A DNA stretch of 60,000 bases, from positions 7,627,501 to 7,687,500 of the forward strand of contig NC_064035.1 in NCBI RefSeq assembly GCF_932526225.1, written 5' to 3'. This document shows positions 51,501-60,000 of the stretch, in pieces; the first letter of the stretch is position 1, and every line of letters begins with the position of its first letter. The notes under the pieces are model-generated. The model saw only the letters and a list, made by a program, of their open reading frames with translations, did no database searches and was not told where the DNA came from. Source of the stretch: Nematostella vectensis (lineage: Eukaryota; Cnidaria; Anthozoa; Actiniaria; Edwardsiidae). A program made the position numbers and the translations under genes.

Positions 51501-54500
51501 GATCAAGAATATTCAAGTCAGATTTTTCATAAAGATTACCTTTTTATAGCGGCTTAAATTTTGAAATTTTGTCGTAGATTATGCTATTATTTAGCCTGGA
51601 TTTTGAATTTCTTCCGTTTTCACAACTCAGGAAACATTTAGGACTCGTACAACTCAAACCACATCGCCATCAGGATTACCTAGCCCGCTTGGACCCCCTG
51701 GTCCGCCTGGCCCTAAGGGAGACAGAGGCCCGCCAGGTGTTTCTACTAGTGGCCAGGGTATGTGCAGAGTAACCATGTAATTATCTGGGTCACAGGAAAA
51801 TGTCCACTTGCATTCGCTCATGTTTTCATTTCCTTACTTGTTTTTATTTATAAAAGAGACTCCGTGAGAGAATGATTGTTTTTTTTTTTCAGGGGCAAAG
51901 GGAGAGAAAGGTGATCGAGGCTTGCCCGGGCCTGCTGTTTTCATAGCAACCAACAGCACAGTCGTCACAGTCAAGGGACAGAAGGTGTGAAAAAAGTAAA
52001 ATATTTCAACAAAATTTCAAGGGGTTCTATAATATTCTTTTTCAAATTGATGCCCGTTTAGTCTTAAAGATATAGTGAAGAAGATTGATTTGCTTCCCCA
52101 AACCTCACGTTCTCGGATTGTAATTTTGTCCTTGCTGTTACTTACCAGGGTGACGCCGGAACCTGTTCCTCCAACTGCTCTCAACAAGTAAGTCCTTGTG
52201 TTTGCGAATCTCCCTTTTCGCACAATTGCAGCATTGGAGTGTGTGTTTTCTGTGTGTGAGTGTTCATTGAGAGAGGTTTTCTCGGACAAACTTTTAACCT
52301 ATCCTAAATGACTAATTCAAACACTCAAGCCCACATAGTGTAAAAGCTGTAATATGCACTTCAGAACCAAACTTCCAAATAAACCCCCAATTTCAACATT
52401 CTCCTTAACCATAAAATATAAAACATGTATTATAACTCGTTCCGAAGAGTTTTAGCGAATCATGCTTGTAGAGAATCATGAGAAAATCACAGACAAACGT
52501 AATATAAACTAGAAGTTCGTAGGGATCCAATACCTGGGATTATGGAATAAGCTCCATAACTCGTTTTATACCATCTCATATTAAAATATCGTATTTCAGC
52601 TGCTCGTCGGTCCTCCTGGTCCCCCTGGTCCTCCCGGGAAGGGGCTAGCCGCCCCCCCCGGACAACAAGGCAGATCTGGTCTTCCTGGAGTCGCCGGTCG
52701 GCCAGGTCCGAGTGGTCTTCCTGGTTCACCGGGTCTCCCGGGTTTGCCAGCAACCTATGTCAACATTTCAACTGGGGAGGTTCGTGAATCATGATTTTTT
52801 AATTCAAACTAGACTGTGAAAATGAAAACTTAAACTTGTTAGCCATCAGATTTGTCATGCTCCCCTTTAGAATCAATAAATCAAAACAAATCAAATTAAG
52901 TCGGCAAAGCATCTTGATACCTGGGCGAAACCCCATGTGTTTTGTTTGTTTCTAGGTTATCCGTGTTTTGAAGGGCGAGCAAGGACCACAAGGACCTCCA
53001 GGTCTTAAGGGGATAAAGGTTTGAATGAAAATCCCACCATTCTGTCTTTTTGTAGGGGCGTAACGAGAGAGAGGCTCCTAGGGTCTTGAAGTTTTTTAAG
53101 TATATTAAGCTAACACGTTTAGAATGATGGAGAGTAACCACTTCTTCCTTCCCACACCCCATTCCCCATTCTCCTCGAAATATAAAATATACGGGGTCAC
53201 GATTTTCATTCACCAAGCTATATATAGGCTTTGCAAGGCAAACATTTTCATCGCCTTAACTGAAATCCCTTTGGCATTGTTGACGGTCAAATTTTACGAG
53301 ACAAAGAAAAAAGTATCTTTTCAGATAATTATTATATCTTGTAAATAACGCCAACCTGGGTCCCTAAAGGCTGTTTCCATCGCCTAACTAGCCCAACTTT
53401 GTTATTTTACTTTTCCTTCTGCTCACAAGGGAAACACCGGTGTGAAAGGAAACACAGGGCAAGCTGGTATTCCTGGATCTAAGGTCTGTCAAAAAGTGAA
53501 AAAATCATGTTAATTTAATTTTAACGACTTTTTTTAACTTCGATAATCGCTATTTCTATAGGGAGATAAAGGATTTCCTGGAATGGTTGGATTTCCAGGA
53601 TTAAGAGGAAAGACTGGACTTCCAGGGAAACCCGGAAAGGTTAGCAGTATTGGCACAGTTATAATATATATAATATCAGTTATAATATTACCTTGCCTTC
53701 TATCTTTTTAACCCTGTCCTATATTTGTTTAGTCTGTTGAAGGGCTTAAAGGCAAGAAAGGTGAACCTGGCTCTGCTGGCTCGAAGGGGAAAATGGTAAC
53801 TGTCAAAAATGTGATGGGATGAATAAGGGAGTTACATTTCGATAAAGTGATATTGATGATAACTCAACTTTTTTTCAGGGCTTGCCTGGCCTCCCTGGTT
53901 CTAAAGGACAACAAGTAAGGTCTATGTATTTGTGAAATCGTTCTGTTAAGCCTACATGTTTCTTTATAAATACTGCCCTCCAAATACTTATTTCATATCA
54001 AAATGAATTATACATTCATTCTAGTTCAAGTCGTTGGGATATTTGATAAACCTTTGTAAACGTTGTTATTACAGCCATCAAATTGTGGTAAATTGCGTTT
54101 AAATTTTCTATTTTGCTGTCATCTAGGGAAAACCTGGCCCAACAGGACCCAAAGGCGAGCAGGTAACTCCCACAAAACCAATATTAGTTTTAAGTGCGAC
54201 GCGCACTGCCGTGCTCAGTTAGCCAATCGCATGCGAGAGTAGATTTGATTGACACAAACTTCATAACTTTGTGACTGAAGGGTTTCTTTGCCTCGCTGGT
54301 TTGCTCGCTAAGTTCTTGTTCATACAACATGTTTCTCGGGTCCTCATTGGCCTACTTCTAAAAACTGTCAAAATGGTCACAGAAGCGCTAATCGCACTAT
54401 AAAAGCTGTTTTTAAGATATCCATTTTCTCATGTAACCATCTTTGTGCCTCTGCTTTCTCTTTCATAATAGCTGTTCTCGTCATCTACCCTTCTCCTCCT

Positions 54501-57500
54501 TTCTACTCTTCACCTTTTTGCTCTCTCACCTACACTCGTCCCCACCTACGCCGTCCAATCTTATATTCCGTGGATCTTAGTCACCGATCTTTCTATTTGC
54601 AGGGTCGAAGTATTTCTGGTCCTCCAGGACCACCTGGAGCGCCTGGTACTTCCTGGAATGACTCGATTGTAAATGGCGGACTAAGTAATAGCCTTCTCGA
54701 ATCCTTACGTGGCCCACCTGGACCACCTGGACCTGCCAGTACTGTCGCGGGACCTGTGGGAACACGAGGATTTCCTGGACTGAAAGGAGAGAAGGGTGAA
54801 CCTGCCGAATCAACTAACGTCAATCCGTTCACCAAAGGTAAAACACCATACATATGAAGACTTTCAACTCGCGACTGTTTTAATTTGCTCCAATAAGTGA
54901 GCCATGTGGGATGGTGGGGCATTTTGTATGGAATAATTGAAAATGGCTACTCATCAACTCCATTGGTCTTGTTTGATCACTTGGTTAAGTTTCATTTGAT
55001 CTATTTTTCGCATTAACAATATGATTATGATAACGTGCATTTAATGGACGGGAAGGTCCATAAAAACCATATTGACTATTTTCTCTTATGTTATTTATTA
55101 TACTCGATAAGGGGAATTATGGTCCATGTTTATAGAATAAAATACTCCTGATCTTTCAGTTACTCGTTTCTGTGTTGAAGGTGTCAAGGGTGAACCTGGT
55201 GTTCCAGGATTTCCTGGTCTGAAGGGTGAGATCGGTCTCATAGGTCCACCAGGACTAGCAGGATCCCCAGGACAAACTGGCGCTCCTGGTATACCTGGCA
55301 GAAATGGTACGGCAGGACCTCCGGGTTTTCCTGGACTCAAAGGAAGTCCAGGCAAACGTGGCCTTTCTGGTATTGATGGACCCCCGGTAGGTCACGTCTA
55401 TAAGGAAAAAATATTTAAGTGTTCGCGAACTGCAGCTCTAACCTTAACAGTATCTATTTGTTTGGTTTATTTTTAGGGAAAGGATGGTATCAGGGGAGAG
55501 AAGGTATTACTCGAATGATTTATTTATTGTATGCTGTAGATTATCTGGGATTTATTCCTTCGATCTTGCACAATCGATTTTAACGGTTTATGTTCCCTGA
55601 GGTTTGATTTGTACACTTTCAGGGTGATGCAGGACCTGTGGGCCCTCGTGGAATTAATGGTATCCAGGGTAGCCAGGTAAGAACCACCCTCAGTTTATAA
55701 CCTTTTTTTATCTTGGTCTAATGCAATACTTCCATATCATCCATTTAATAGGGTTCTATGGGTCTTATGTAATACCATCTTCATAGGGTGCTATATATAT
55801 GTCTTATGTAATACCATCTTCATATGGTGCTATATATATGTCTTATGTAATACCATCTTCATAGGGTGCAATATATAGGTGTTATGTAATACCATCTTTG
55901 TAGGATTCATTTCTATAGGTCCCATGTAATACCATCTTCATAGGGCTCATTTCTATAGGTCCCATGTAATACCATCTTCATAGGGTTCTATAGGTCCCAT
56001 GTAATACCATCTTCATGAGGTTCTATAGGTCTTATGTAATACCATCTTCATAGGGTTCTATAGGTCCCATGTAATACCATCTTCATGAGGTTCTATAGGT
56101 CTTATGTAATACCATCTTCATAAGGTTCTATAGGTCCCATGTAATACCATCTTCATGAGGTTCTATAAGACTTATGTAAAACCCTCTTCTTAGGGTTCCA
56201 TAGGTCCCATGTAATACCATCTTCATAGGGTTCTATAGGTCTTATGTAATATCATCTTCATAGGGTTCTATAGGTCGTATGTAATACCCTCTTTATAGGG
56301 TTCTATAGGTCCCATGTAATACCATCTTCATGAGGTTCTATAGGTCTTATGTAATACCATCTTCATAGGGTTCTATAGGGCCCATGTAATACCATCTTCA
56401 TAGGGTTCTATAGGTCCCATGTAATACCATCTTTATAGCGTGCTATATGTCCCATGTAATACCATCTTTATAGGGTGCTATAGGTCCCATGTAATACCAT
56501 CTTCATAAGGTTCTATAAGTCCCAAGTATTACCATCTTCATAGGGTTCTATAGGTCCCATGTAATACCATCTTCATAGGGTTCTATAGGTCTTATGTAAT
56601 ACCATCTTCATAGGGTTCTATAGGTCCCATGTAATACCATCTTCATGAGGTTCTATAGGGCCCATGTAATACCATCTTCATAGGGTTCTATAGGTCTTAT
56701 GTAATACCATCTTTATAGCGTGCTATATGTCCCATGTAATACCATCTTTATAGGGTGCTATAGGTCCCATGTAATACCATCTTCATAAGGTTCTATAAGT
56801 CCCAAGTATTACCATCTTCATAGGGTTCTATAGGTCCCATGTAATACCATCTTCATAGGGTTCTATAGGTCTTATGTAATACCATCTTCATAGGGTTCTA
56901 TAGGTCTTATGTAATACCATCTTCATAGGGTTCTATAGGTCCCATGTAATACCATCTTCATGAGGTTCTATAGGACTTATGTAATACCATCTTCATAGGG
57001 TTCTATAGGTCTTATGTAATACCACCTTCATAGGGTTCTATAAGTCCCAAGTAATACCATCTTCATAGGGTTCTATAGGTCCCATGTAATACCATCTTCA
57101 TAGGGTTCTATAGGTCGTATGTAATACCCTCTTAATAGGGTTCTATAGGTCCCATGTAATACCATCTTCATGAGGTTCTATAGGTCTTATGTAATACCAT
57201 ATTCATAGGGTTCTATAGGTCCCATGTAATACCATCTTCATGAGGTTCTATAGGGCCCATGTAATACCATCTTCATAGGGTTCTATAGGTCCCATGTAAT
57301 ACCACCCTCATAGGGTTCTATAGGTCCCATGTAATATCATCTTTTTAGGGTTCTATAGCTCCCATCTAATACCATCTTCATAGGGTTCTATAGGTTCCAT
57401 GTAATGCCATCTTCATGAGGTTCTATAGGACTTATGTAATTCCATCTTCTTAGGGTTCTATAGGTCCCATGTAATACCATCTTTATAGGGTTCTATAGGT

Positions 57501-59834
57501 CCCATATAATACCATCTTCATAGGGTTCTATAGGTCCCTTGTAATATCATCTTCATAGGGTTCTATAGGTCCCATATAATACCATCTTCATAGGGTTCTA
57601 TAGGTCCCTTGTAATATCATCTTCATAGGGTTCTATAGGTCCCATGTAATACCATCTTTATAGGGTTCTATAGGTCCCATGTAATACCATTTTCATAGGG
57701 TTCCATTGGTCCCATGTAATACCATCTTCATAGGGTTCTATAGGTCCCATGTAATTTCATCTTCATAGGGTTCTATAGGTCCCATGTAACACCATCTTCA
57801 GAGGGTTCTATAGGTCCCATGTAATACCATCTTCATAGGGTTCTATAGGTCCCATGTAACACCGTCTTCATAGGGTTCTATAGGTCCCATGTAATACCAT
57901 CTTCATAGGGTTCTATAGGTCCCATGTAATACCATCTTCAAGGGTTCTATAGGTCCCATGTAACACCATCTTCATAGGGTTCTATAGGTCCCATGTAATT
58001 CCATCTTCATAGGGTTCTATAGGTCCCATGTAATACCATCTTCATGAGGTTCTATAGGACTTATGTAATTCCATCTTCTTAGGGTTCTATAGGTCCCATG
58101 TAATACCATCTTTATAGGGTTCTATAGGTCCCATGTAATACCATCTTCATAGGGTTCTATAGGTCCCATGTAATACCATCTTAATAGCGTTCCATAGGTC
58201 TCATGTAAACCATCTTCATAGCGTTCCATTGGTTCCATGTAATATCATCTTCATAGGGTTCTATAGGTCCCATGTAATACCATCTTCATAGGGTTCTATA
58301 GGTCCCATGTAATACCATCTTCATAGGGTTCTATAGGTCCCATGTAATACCATCTTCATGAGGTTCTATAGGACTTATGTAATTCCATCTTCTTAGGGTT
58401 CTATAGGTCCCATGTAATACCATCTTCATAGGGTTCTATAGGTCCCATGTAATACCATCTTCATAGGGTTCTATAAGTCCCATGTAATATCATCTTCATG
58501 AGGTTCTATAAGTCCCAAGTATTACCATCTTCATAGGGTTCTATAGGTCCCATGTAATATCATCTTCATAGGGTTCCATAGATCCCATGTAATATCATCT
58601 TCATAGGGTTCTATAGGTCTTATGAAATACCATAACCATAGGTTGTTATAGGTCTTTCTTATGTAATACCTTAATATCATCCATCTTCATGTCATAGGGT
58701 GCTATAGGTCCTCAAGGACTTAAGGGTGACCCTGGAATGGTTGGACAGAAAGGAAATAAGGTAAATTTTCCGGCGGTCATTTTACTTTGTTTGTCACTGT
58801 TTAGTGACAGGTGCAGTGACAGCTCATGCTTGTTGAATATCGGAGACAGGATATTCATAGCATTTTTCCATTCACTTGAGATAATACTTGATTATTACCA
58901 CTAAAACGTATTGCAGCCCTTTGGTGGGACTTGTTTCCTCGCGGCTTTGGCAGATGGTATAGATAATGCACTCGTTGTTGTTATACTTTTACTCAATATT
59001 TTCTGTTCCATAGGGTAAGGAAGGAGAGCGTGGAATGAAAGGAGATAAGGTAAAAGACCACCCGCTTCTTTAATGTGACACGGGCTGAGAGAAAGAGCCT
59101 TAGTAATGCTGTTTTACTGCTTTTCCCAAATCATGTGATTACTATCAGCCCTCCACCCTTTTTAGCTGATCAATAATGCGAATGTGATTATTCACGTGTC
59201 GCAGGGTTCAGAGGGAGTTGGCGCGAAAGGCGAACGTGGAGAACAAGGTTTGGTGGGACCATCTGGACCACGTGGGCCGCAAGGACGGACTGGTCCACCT
59301 GGACCAATAACTTATATCAAGGTAACGACAAGACTTGAAACAAGTTTTTAAACAAAAAAATTATTAATACCAAAAATGGAGTGAGCATACAACTGTGAGG
59401 AATATATGGGAACATTGCTTAGCTTTCTCCACTGATTACTTATAATCCTTTACAGGGGGTCCCTGGTGAACCTGGACCTGCTGGAAACGTAAGACTTAAC
59501 ATCATAGTCTATTCATTGTATTTTTATCAACTCTATCCAGAGAAATTATGTTTGTTGCTATTGTCTAATACCAGGGCAGTAAAGGCGATGCTGGACCTCC
59601 TGGTCTGCCAGGGAAGAAGGTATTTGTTATTTGAATTTGCTGTTAACTATTTAGATATTTACGTATTTATCAATGAATGGTTATATGATTGTTCTATTTC
59701 CATGTGTTTGTTCTATTTCCATGGGTTTGAAAATTCAATTAGTTAACGATATTTTTTCATATAAGGGTTTGCCTGGAGAGAAAGGATCTGTTGGTACGAC
59801 TGGAGTACGAGGACCCCCTGGTTTACCTGGCAAG
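15397..59834 (+). CDS. Giant mucin-collagen: signal peptide, TSPN, Thr-rich repeats, 2x(SEA-like + FN3), interrupted collagen; 3' end outside window
   Basis: Exons: 15397-15520, 18234-18787, 19064-19129, 20089-24880, 24951-27671, 27771-27880, 28085-28146, 28721-28857, 29227-29514, 29581-34818, 35714-44971, 45319-49826, 50088-50146, 50313-50455, 50760-51047, 51301-51353, 51631-51757, 51893-51984, 52149-52187, 52600-52779, 52956-53018, 53430-53483, 53562-53639, 53733-53795, 53879-53914, 54127-54162, 54603-54837, 55160-55386, 55477-55503, 55623-55676, 58698-58760, 59014-59049, 59205-59321, 59456-59488, 59575-59619, 59766-59834. Every junction keeps frame; the sum is 30,075 bases. The product should be secreted and trimeric, with an enormous O-glycosylated middle, acting in extracellular matrix or mucus. 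A TSPN head with an interrupted triple helix resembles collagen XV/XVIII, but any trimerisation or endostatin-like end lies beyond the window. One gene rather than two is favoured because exon 51631-51757 runs from Thr-rich linker straight into Gly-X-Y, and TSPN normally accompanies collagen. RNA evidence would be needed to prove all exons share one transcript. Confidence 0.8.
16661..16830. repeat. Local tandem duplication of about 93 bp
   Basis: The block beginning ACAGCAACAACAAAAA at 16661 recurs at 16754. Both copies carry TTACCAGCAATGGCCGACCT followed by CGGGAACGCA. The second is followed by an AAT/ATA-rich microsatellite. The few differences between copies suggest a fairly recent event. 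Confidence 0.7.
16919..17045. mobile_element. Small element with CAGGCGCGTACCCA inverted ends
   Basis: The left end CAGGCGCGTACCCA (16919-16932) pairs with TGTGTACGCGCCTG (17032-17045), with one mismatch. The 127-bp element has no ORF of note. Its termini resemble those at 9942-10378 (GTACCCAGG core), so the two may belong to one broad family. Confidence 0.5.
18234..19129 (+). CDS. TSPN / laminin-G-like domain (exons 18234-18787 and 19064-19129)
   Basis: Residues about 42-248. The domain opens with a linker ([18 protein letters not shown]) and continues with beta-strand-like segments typical of the thrombospondin-N/LamG fold: F-x-F-R-P-G, [16 protein letters not shown], and [19 protein letters not shown]. 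It closes with [14 protein letters not shown] and a cysteine (ACTQ), matching the usual end where GD(I/L)-x-EL precedes a terminal Cys. In FACIT and multiplexin collagens this domain sits at the N terminus and can bind matrix partners. Placement between a leader and a collagen tail fits that family. The intron at 18788-19063 splits it just before GDI. Confidence 0.75.
19130..20088 (+). other. Intron between TSPN and the first Thr-rich exon
   Basis: A 959-base intron. It contains a partial duplication: AGTTGATATGGAACCAAATA at 19822 recurs at 19923, with similar flanks. No other feature is supported. Confidence 0.55.
20089..24880 (+). CDS. PTS-A: decapeptide Thr-rich mucin exon
   Basis: Residues about 249-1845. 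After about 130 non-repetitive Thr/Ser/Pro residues, a 30-bp unit recurs from about 20485 to 24866, roughly 145 copies, with consensus [10 protein letters not shown]. Thr, Ser and Pro suit dense O-glycosylation; one Asp per unit gives negative charge, and most units carry Met. Variation is concentrated at positions 4-9 (AAPM to VSSM, AVPI, APMN). The exon has phase 0 at its start and phase 1 at its end. Only 70 bases of intron separate it from the next exon. No cysteine occurs in the array. The unit length is a multiple of three, so the other frames are open too. Confidence 0.8.
24951..27671 (+). CDS. PTS-B: hexapeptide Thr-rich mucin exon
   Basis: Residues about 1846-2752. [12 protein letters not shown] entry segment is followed by about 140 copies of an 18-bp unit, consensus TTAAPE or TTAVPE. 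Variants are [18 protein letters not shown] and TTAKPE. The alternation of E and K units gives mixed charge. The phase-1 borders at both ends make it insertable or removable without frame loss. The last residues (DIPVPPKD) lead into the SEA-like exons. It closely resembles PTS-E. Confidence 0.8.
27771..28857 (+). CDS. First SEA-like domain (exons 27771-27880, 28085-28146, 28721-28857)
   Basis: Residues about 2753-2855. It begins [19 protein letters not shown], then [11 protein letters not shown], a central strand ([17 protein letters not shown]) and a closing helix/strand region ([22 protein letters not shown]). Length and pattern match SEA domains, which sit beside mucin regions in many membrane or secreted mucins. 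The classical autoproteolysis motif G-S-V-V-V is absent, since G-V-I-A occupies that position; self-cleavage is therefore not predicted. The second copy near 50300 has the same three-exon pattern and phases (0, 2, 1). Confidence 0.6.
27903..27961. repeat. Intronic inverted repeat, 18-bp arms
   Basis: GCTCGGTTCCCAGCCGTG (27903-27920) pairs with CACGGCTGGAAACCGAGC (27944-27961), with one mismatch around a 23-base loop. It starts 22 bases after the donor at 27881, inside the SEA-1 first intron. It may be a tiny mobile-element remnant, or may fold in the pre-mRNA near the 5' splice site. Confidence 0.7.
29227..29514 (+). CDS. First fibronectin type III domain exon
   Basis: Residues about 2856-2951. 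One 288-base exon with phase 1 borders encodes a whole FN3 domain: [49 protein letters not shown] and NGNGIPS. The core Trp, the Tyr of the C' region and the L-P-G-x-x-Y motif are all present. A Cys-x-x-Cys pair (CYEC at 29385-29396) is shared with the second FN3 and is unusual for the fold. The second FN3 exon is exactly the same length. Confidence 0.85.
29581..34818 (+). CDS. PTS-C: second decapeptide Thr-rich mucin exon
   Basis: Residues about 2952-4697, phase 1 at both ends. The 30-bp decapeptide unit ([10 protein letters not shown]) is the same family as PTS-A, about 160-170 copies. It is broken by segments of different repeat type ([10 protein letters not shown] and similar, at about 30412-30540, 30642-30770 and 31014-31330). 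More units carry Arg (APRSTD, VPRSMD) than in PTS-A. A single cysteine appears (codon near 31888), the only one I noticed in the Thr-rich exons. The exon ends with a non-repetitive tail ([15 protein letters not shown]). Confidence 0.8.
34819..35713 (+). other. Intron between PTS-C and PTS-D
   Basis: An 895-base AT-rich intron with no supported feature. A pyrimidine-rich acceptor (TTGAACTTTCAG) precedes the next exon. Confidence 0.6.
35714..44971 (+). CDS. PTS-D: 9.26-kb exon of 12-residue Thr-rich repeats
   Basis: Residues about 4698-7783, phase 1 at both ends and 3,086 codons without interruption. The basic 36-bp unit reads like [12 protein letters not shown], a pair of related hexapeptides, about 250 copies. 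Units are grouped in higher-order blocks, including an Arg-bearing block ([13 protein letters not shown]), a serine/acid block ([19 protein letters not shown]) and a divergent block ([11 protein letters not shown]). These longer blocks recur as recent kilobase-scale duplications. The tail (residues near the end) is non-repetitive. The exon is very large for an animal gene; its unbroken frame across high-identity duplications supports selection for coding. Confidence 0.8.
44972..45318 (+). other. Intron between PTS-D and PTS-E
   Basis: A 347-base intron; I see nothing in it beyond splice signals. Confidence 0.6.
45319..49826 (+). CDS. PTS-E: hexapeptide Thr-rich exon running into the second SEA-like domain
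   Basis: Residues about 7784-9286. After a short entry ([11 protein letters not shown]), 18-bp units of [12 protein letters not shown] type dominate. From about 48250 to 49640 they resolve into very uniform 36-bp dimers, with TTAAPE alternating with TTSVPK or TTTLPK. A 720-bp higher-order duplication lies at about 45960-47460. The last 38 or so residues (from about 49711) are not repeat but the start of SEA-2: [15 protein letters not shown], then [14 protein letters not shown]. Unlike SEA-1, there is therefore no intron between repeat and SEA start. Confidence 0.8.
49711..50455 (+). CDS. Second SEA-like domain (end of 45319-49826, plus 50088-50146 and 50313-50455)
   Basis: It matches SEA-1 in pattern: [57 protein letters not shown] and [11 protein letters not shown]. 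Two in-frame acceptors are possible for its last exon. I chose 50313 (CTGGTGTTTCTAG) over 50295 because of its better pyrimidine tract and its fit to SEA-1 length. Using 50295 would add six residues. The autoproteolysis Ser is missing here as well (G-R-V-L). It probably arose from the same ancestral unit as SEA-1. Confidence 0.6.
50760..51047 (+). CDS. Second fibronectin type III domain exon
   Basis: Residues about 9354-9449. A 288-base exon with phase 1 borders: [54 protein letters not shown] and NNGNGIPS. The NGNGIPS end and a Cys-x-x-Cys pair (CANC at 50918-50929) match the first FN3, supporting cassette duplication. FN3 domains mediate protein contacts in matrix proteins; no integrin-binding RGD is visible in it. 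Confidence 0.85.
51301..54837 (+). CDS. Linker and first part of the collagen triple helix
   Basis: Thirteen exons, from the short linker exon 51301-51353 to 54603-54837. Exon 51631-51757 passes from Thr-rich linker ([12 protein letters not shown]) to [16 protein letters not shown]. Gly-X-Y is broken by interruptions. Three have a Tyr/Val-Asn-Ser-type core ([29 protein letters not shown]), one holds a C-x-x-x-C pair (GTCSSNC), and a long one contains [17 protein letters not shown]. Several potential N-glycosylation sites lie in the interruptions. Many exons start with a complete Gly codon and are multiples of nine bases (63, 54, 36), as in animal collagens. The donor after 52779 (GTTCGT) is weak. 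Confidence 0.85.
55160..55676 (+). CDS. Collagen triple helix, middle part
   Basis: Exons 55160-55386, 55477-55503 and 55623-55676. The first opens with a non-collagenous piece holding a cysteine (TRFCVEG), then a long uninterrupted run of Gly-X-Y ([16 protein letters not shown] onward). The next two are 27 and 54 bases, whole numbers of Gly-X-Y triplets. KGD/KGE triplets, which stabilise the helix, are frequent. The following intron is filled by the minisatellite. Confidence 0.85.
55733..58697. repeat. 35-bp intronic minisatellite, about 84 copies, derived from a splice junction
   Basis: The unit is roughly AGGGTTCTATAGGTCCCATG + TAATACCATCTTCAT, in near-continuous head-to-tail copies filling most of the 3,021-base intron 55677-58697. 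Variants include GAGGTTCTATAGG and CTTATGTAAT. The array's right end runs into the real acceptor and exon at 58690-58720 (TCATAGGGTGCTATAGGTCC), which has the same sequence as a unit. The array therefore seems to have grown from the intron-exon boundary. Its left end shows ATATCATCCAT, which also recurs just before the true acceptor. Confidence 0.9.
58698..59834 (+). CDS. Collagen triple helix, last part in window
   Basis: Exons 58698-58760, 59014-59049, 59205-59321, 59456-59488, 59575-59619 and 59766-59834. All begin with a Gly codon and stay in phase 0. The run is Gly-X-Y with a short break (PITYIKG) at the end of exon 59205-59321; that break resembles the earlier TYVNIS interruption. The last exon ends AAG|GCGAGT, best read as a GC-AG intron donor, because reading through gives a stop within a few codons. 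The gene continues to the right. Confidence 0.8.
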
Positions 59835-60000
59835 GCGAGTCGCGCTCCCTCGTGTTCCCTAGAAACATGAGAGTTCATGGGAGTTCTTGGGTTGATTGAT
59901 GTGTTATTACTTCGTATTTTCAAGATACGTTTGATACAAGGCGTTCTGTTATTGTTTATTGATGTTTTTTTCCCTCTAATCATGCTCTAGTATTTCCTAC
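59835..60000 (+). other. Start of an unfinished intron of the giant gene
   Basis: The sequence after the presumed GC donor shows no further Gly-X-Y coding to the window edge. The next exon must lie outside. Confidence 0.5.

Noticed and set aside
53124-53348. ORFs inside collagen-region introns (for example 53124-53348 and minus-strand 52896-53216)
   Set aside because: They lie between well-defined Gly-X-Y exons and show no domain; minus-strand Pro/Gly-rich ORFs at 54593-54922 and 55098-55355 are antisense of collagen codons.
55733-58697. CRISPR-like appearance of regularly spaced short repeats
   Set aside because: Units are contiguous with no unique spacers, lie within a eukaryotic intron, and are best described as a minisatellite.

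Overview
The window is animal DNA. It has AT-rich intergenic and intronic sequence, many short GT-AG introns, dispersed elements with inverted ends, and two plus-strand genes that can be assembled exon by exon with every reading phase closing. A cnidarian (sea-anemone-like anthozoan) fits best, from the compact intron-rich gene style and the kind of dispersed elements. This is an impression from style, not a database match; other invertebrates such as hemichordates, amphioxus or placozoans are not excluded.

Region 1 (about 280-7400) holds a complete seven-exon gene (coding 408-6573, 612 codons plus stop). Its C-terminal third carries the conserved block of MEIOC, the meiosis-specific coiled-coil protein that works with the RNA helicase YTHDC2. 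CCAAT motifs lie upstream, and a three-codon upstream ORF overlaps the start codon.

Region 2 (about 6600-15400) is mostly intergenic. It holds a short tandem array, at least four transposon-like elements with inverted ends, one possible nested insertion, poly-G tracts, and two exon-like segments (11476-11615 and 14242-14328) that could be alternative 5' exons of the next gene.

Region 3 (15397 to beyond the right edge) is one giant gene. In-window exons sum to 30,075 coding bases (10,025 codons) with no frame break. The order is: signal peptide; thrombospondin-N/laminin-G-like (TSPN) domain; decapeptide Thr-rich exon; hexapeptide Thr-rich exon; SEA-like domain; FN3 domain; decapeptide Thr-rich exon; 12-residue Thr-rich exon of 9.26 kb; hexapeptide Thr-rich exon; second SEA-like domain; second FN3 domain; then a Gly-X-Y collagen triple helix with many interruptions, continuing past the window. 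About 88 percent of the protein so far is mucin-like repeat. A TSPN head and an interrupted collagen tail recall multiplexins (collagen XV/XVIII), whose region between these parts is known to be variable and glycosylated. Here that region appears expanded to about 9,000 residues and built from a duplicated cassette (decapeptide, hexapeptide, SEA, FN3). I consider this mucin-collagen the most interesting object in the window.

The second notable object is a 35-bp minisatellite of about 84 copies filling one collagen-gene intron (55733-58697). Its unit resembles the intron-exon junction immediately downstream, so the intron carries dozens of copies of its own 3' splice site, each followed by an in-frame stop. 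No rRNA, tRNA, CRISPR or bacterial feature was seen. Large minus-strand ORFs opposite the Thr-rich exons are by-products of repeat units whose lengths are multiples of three.
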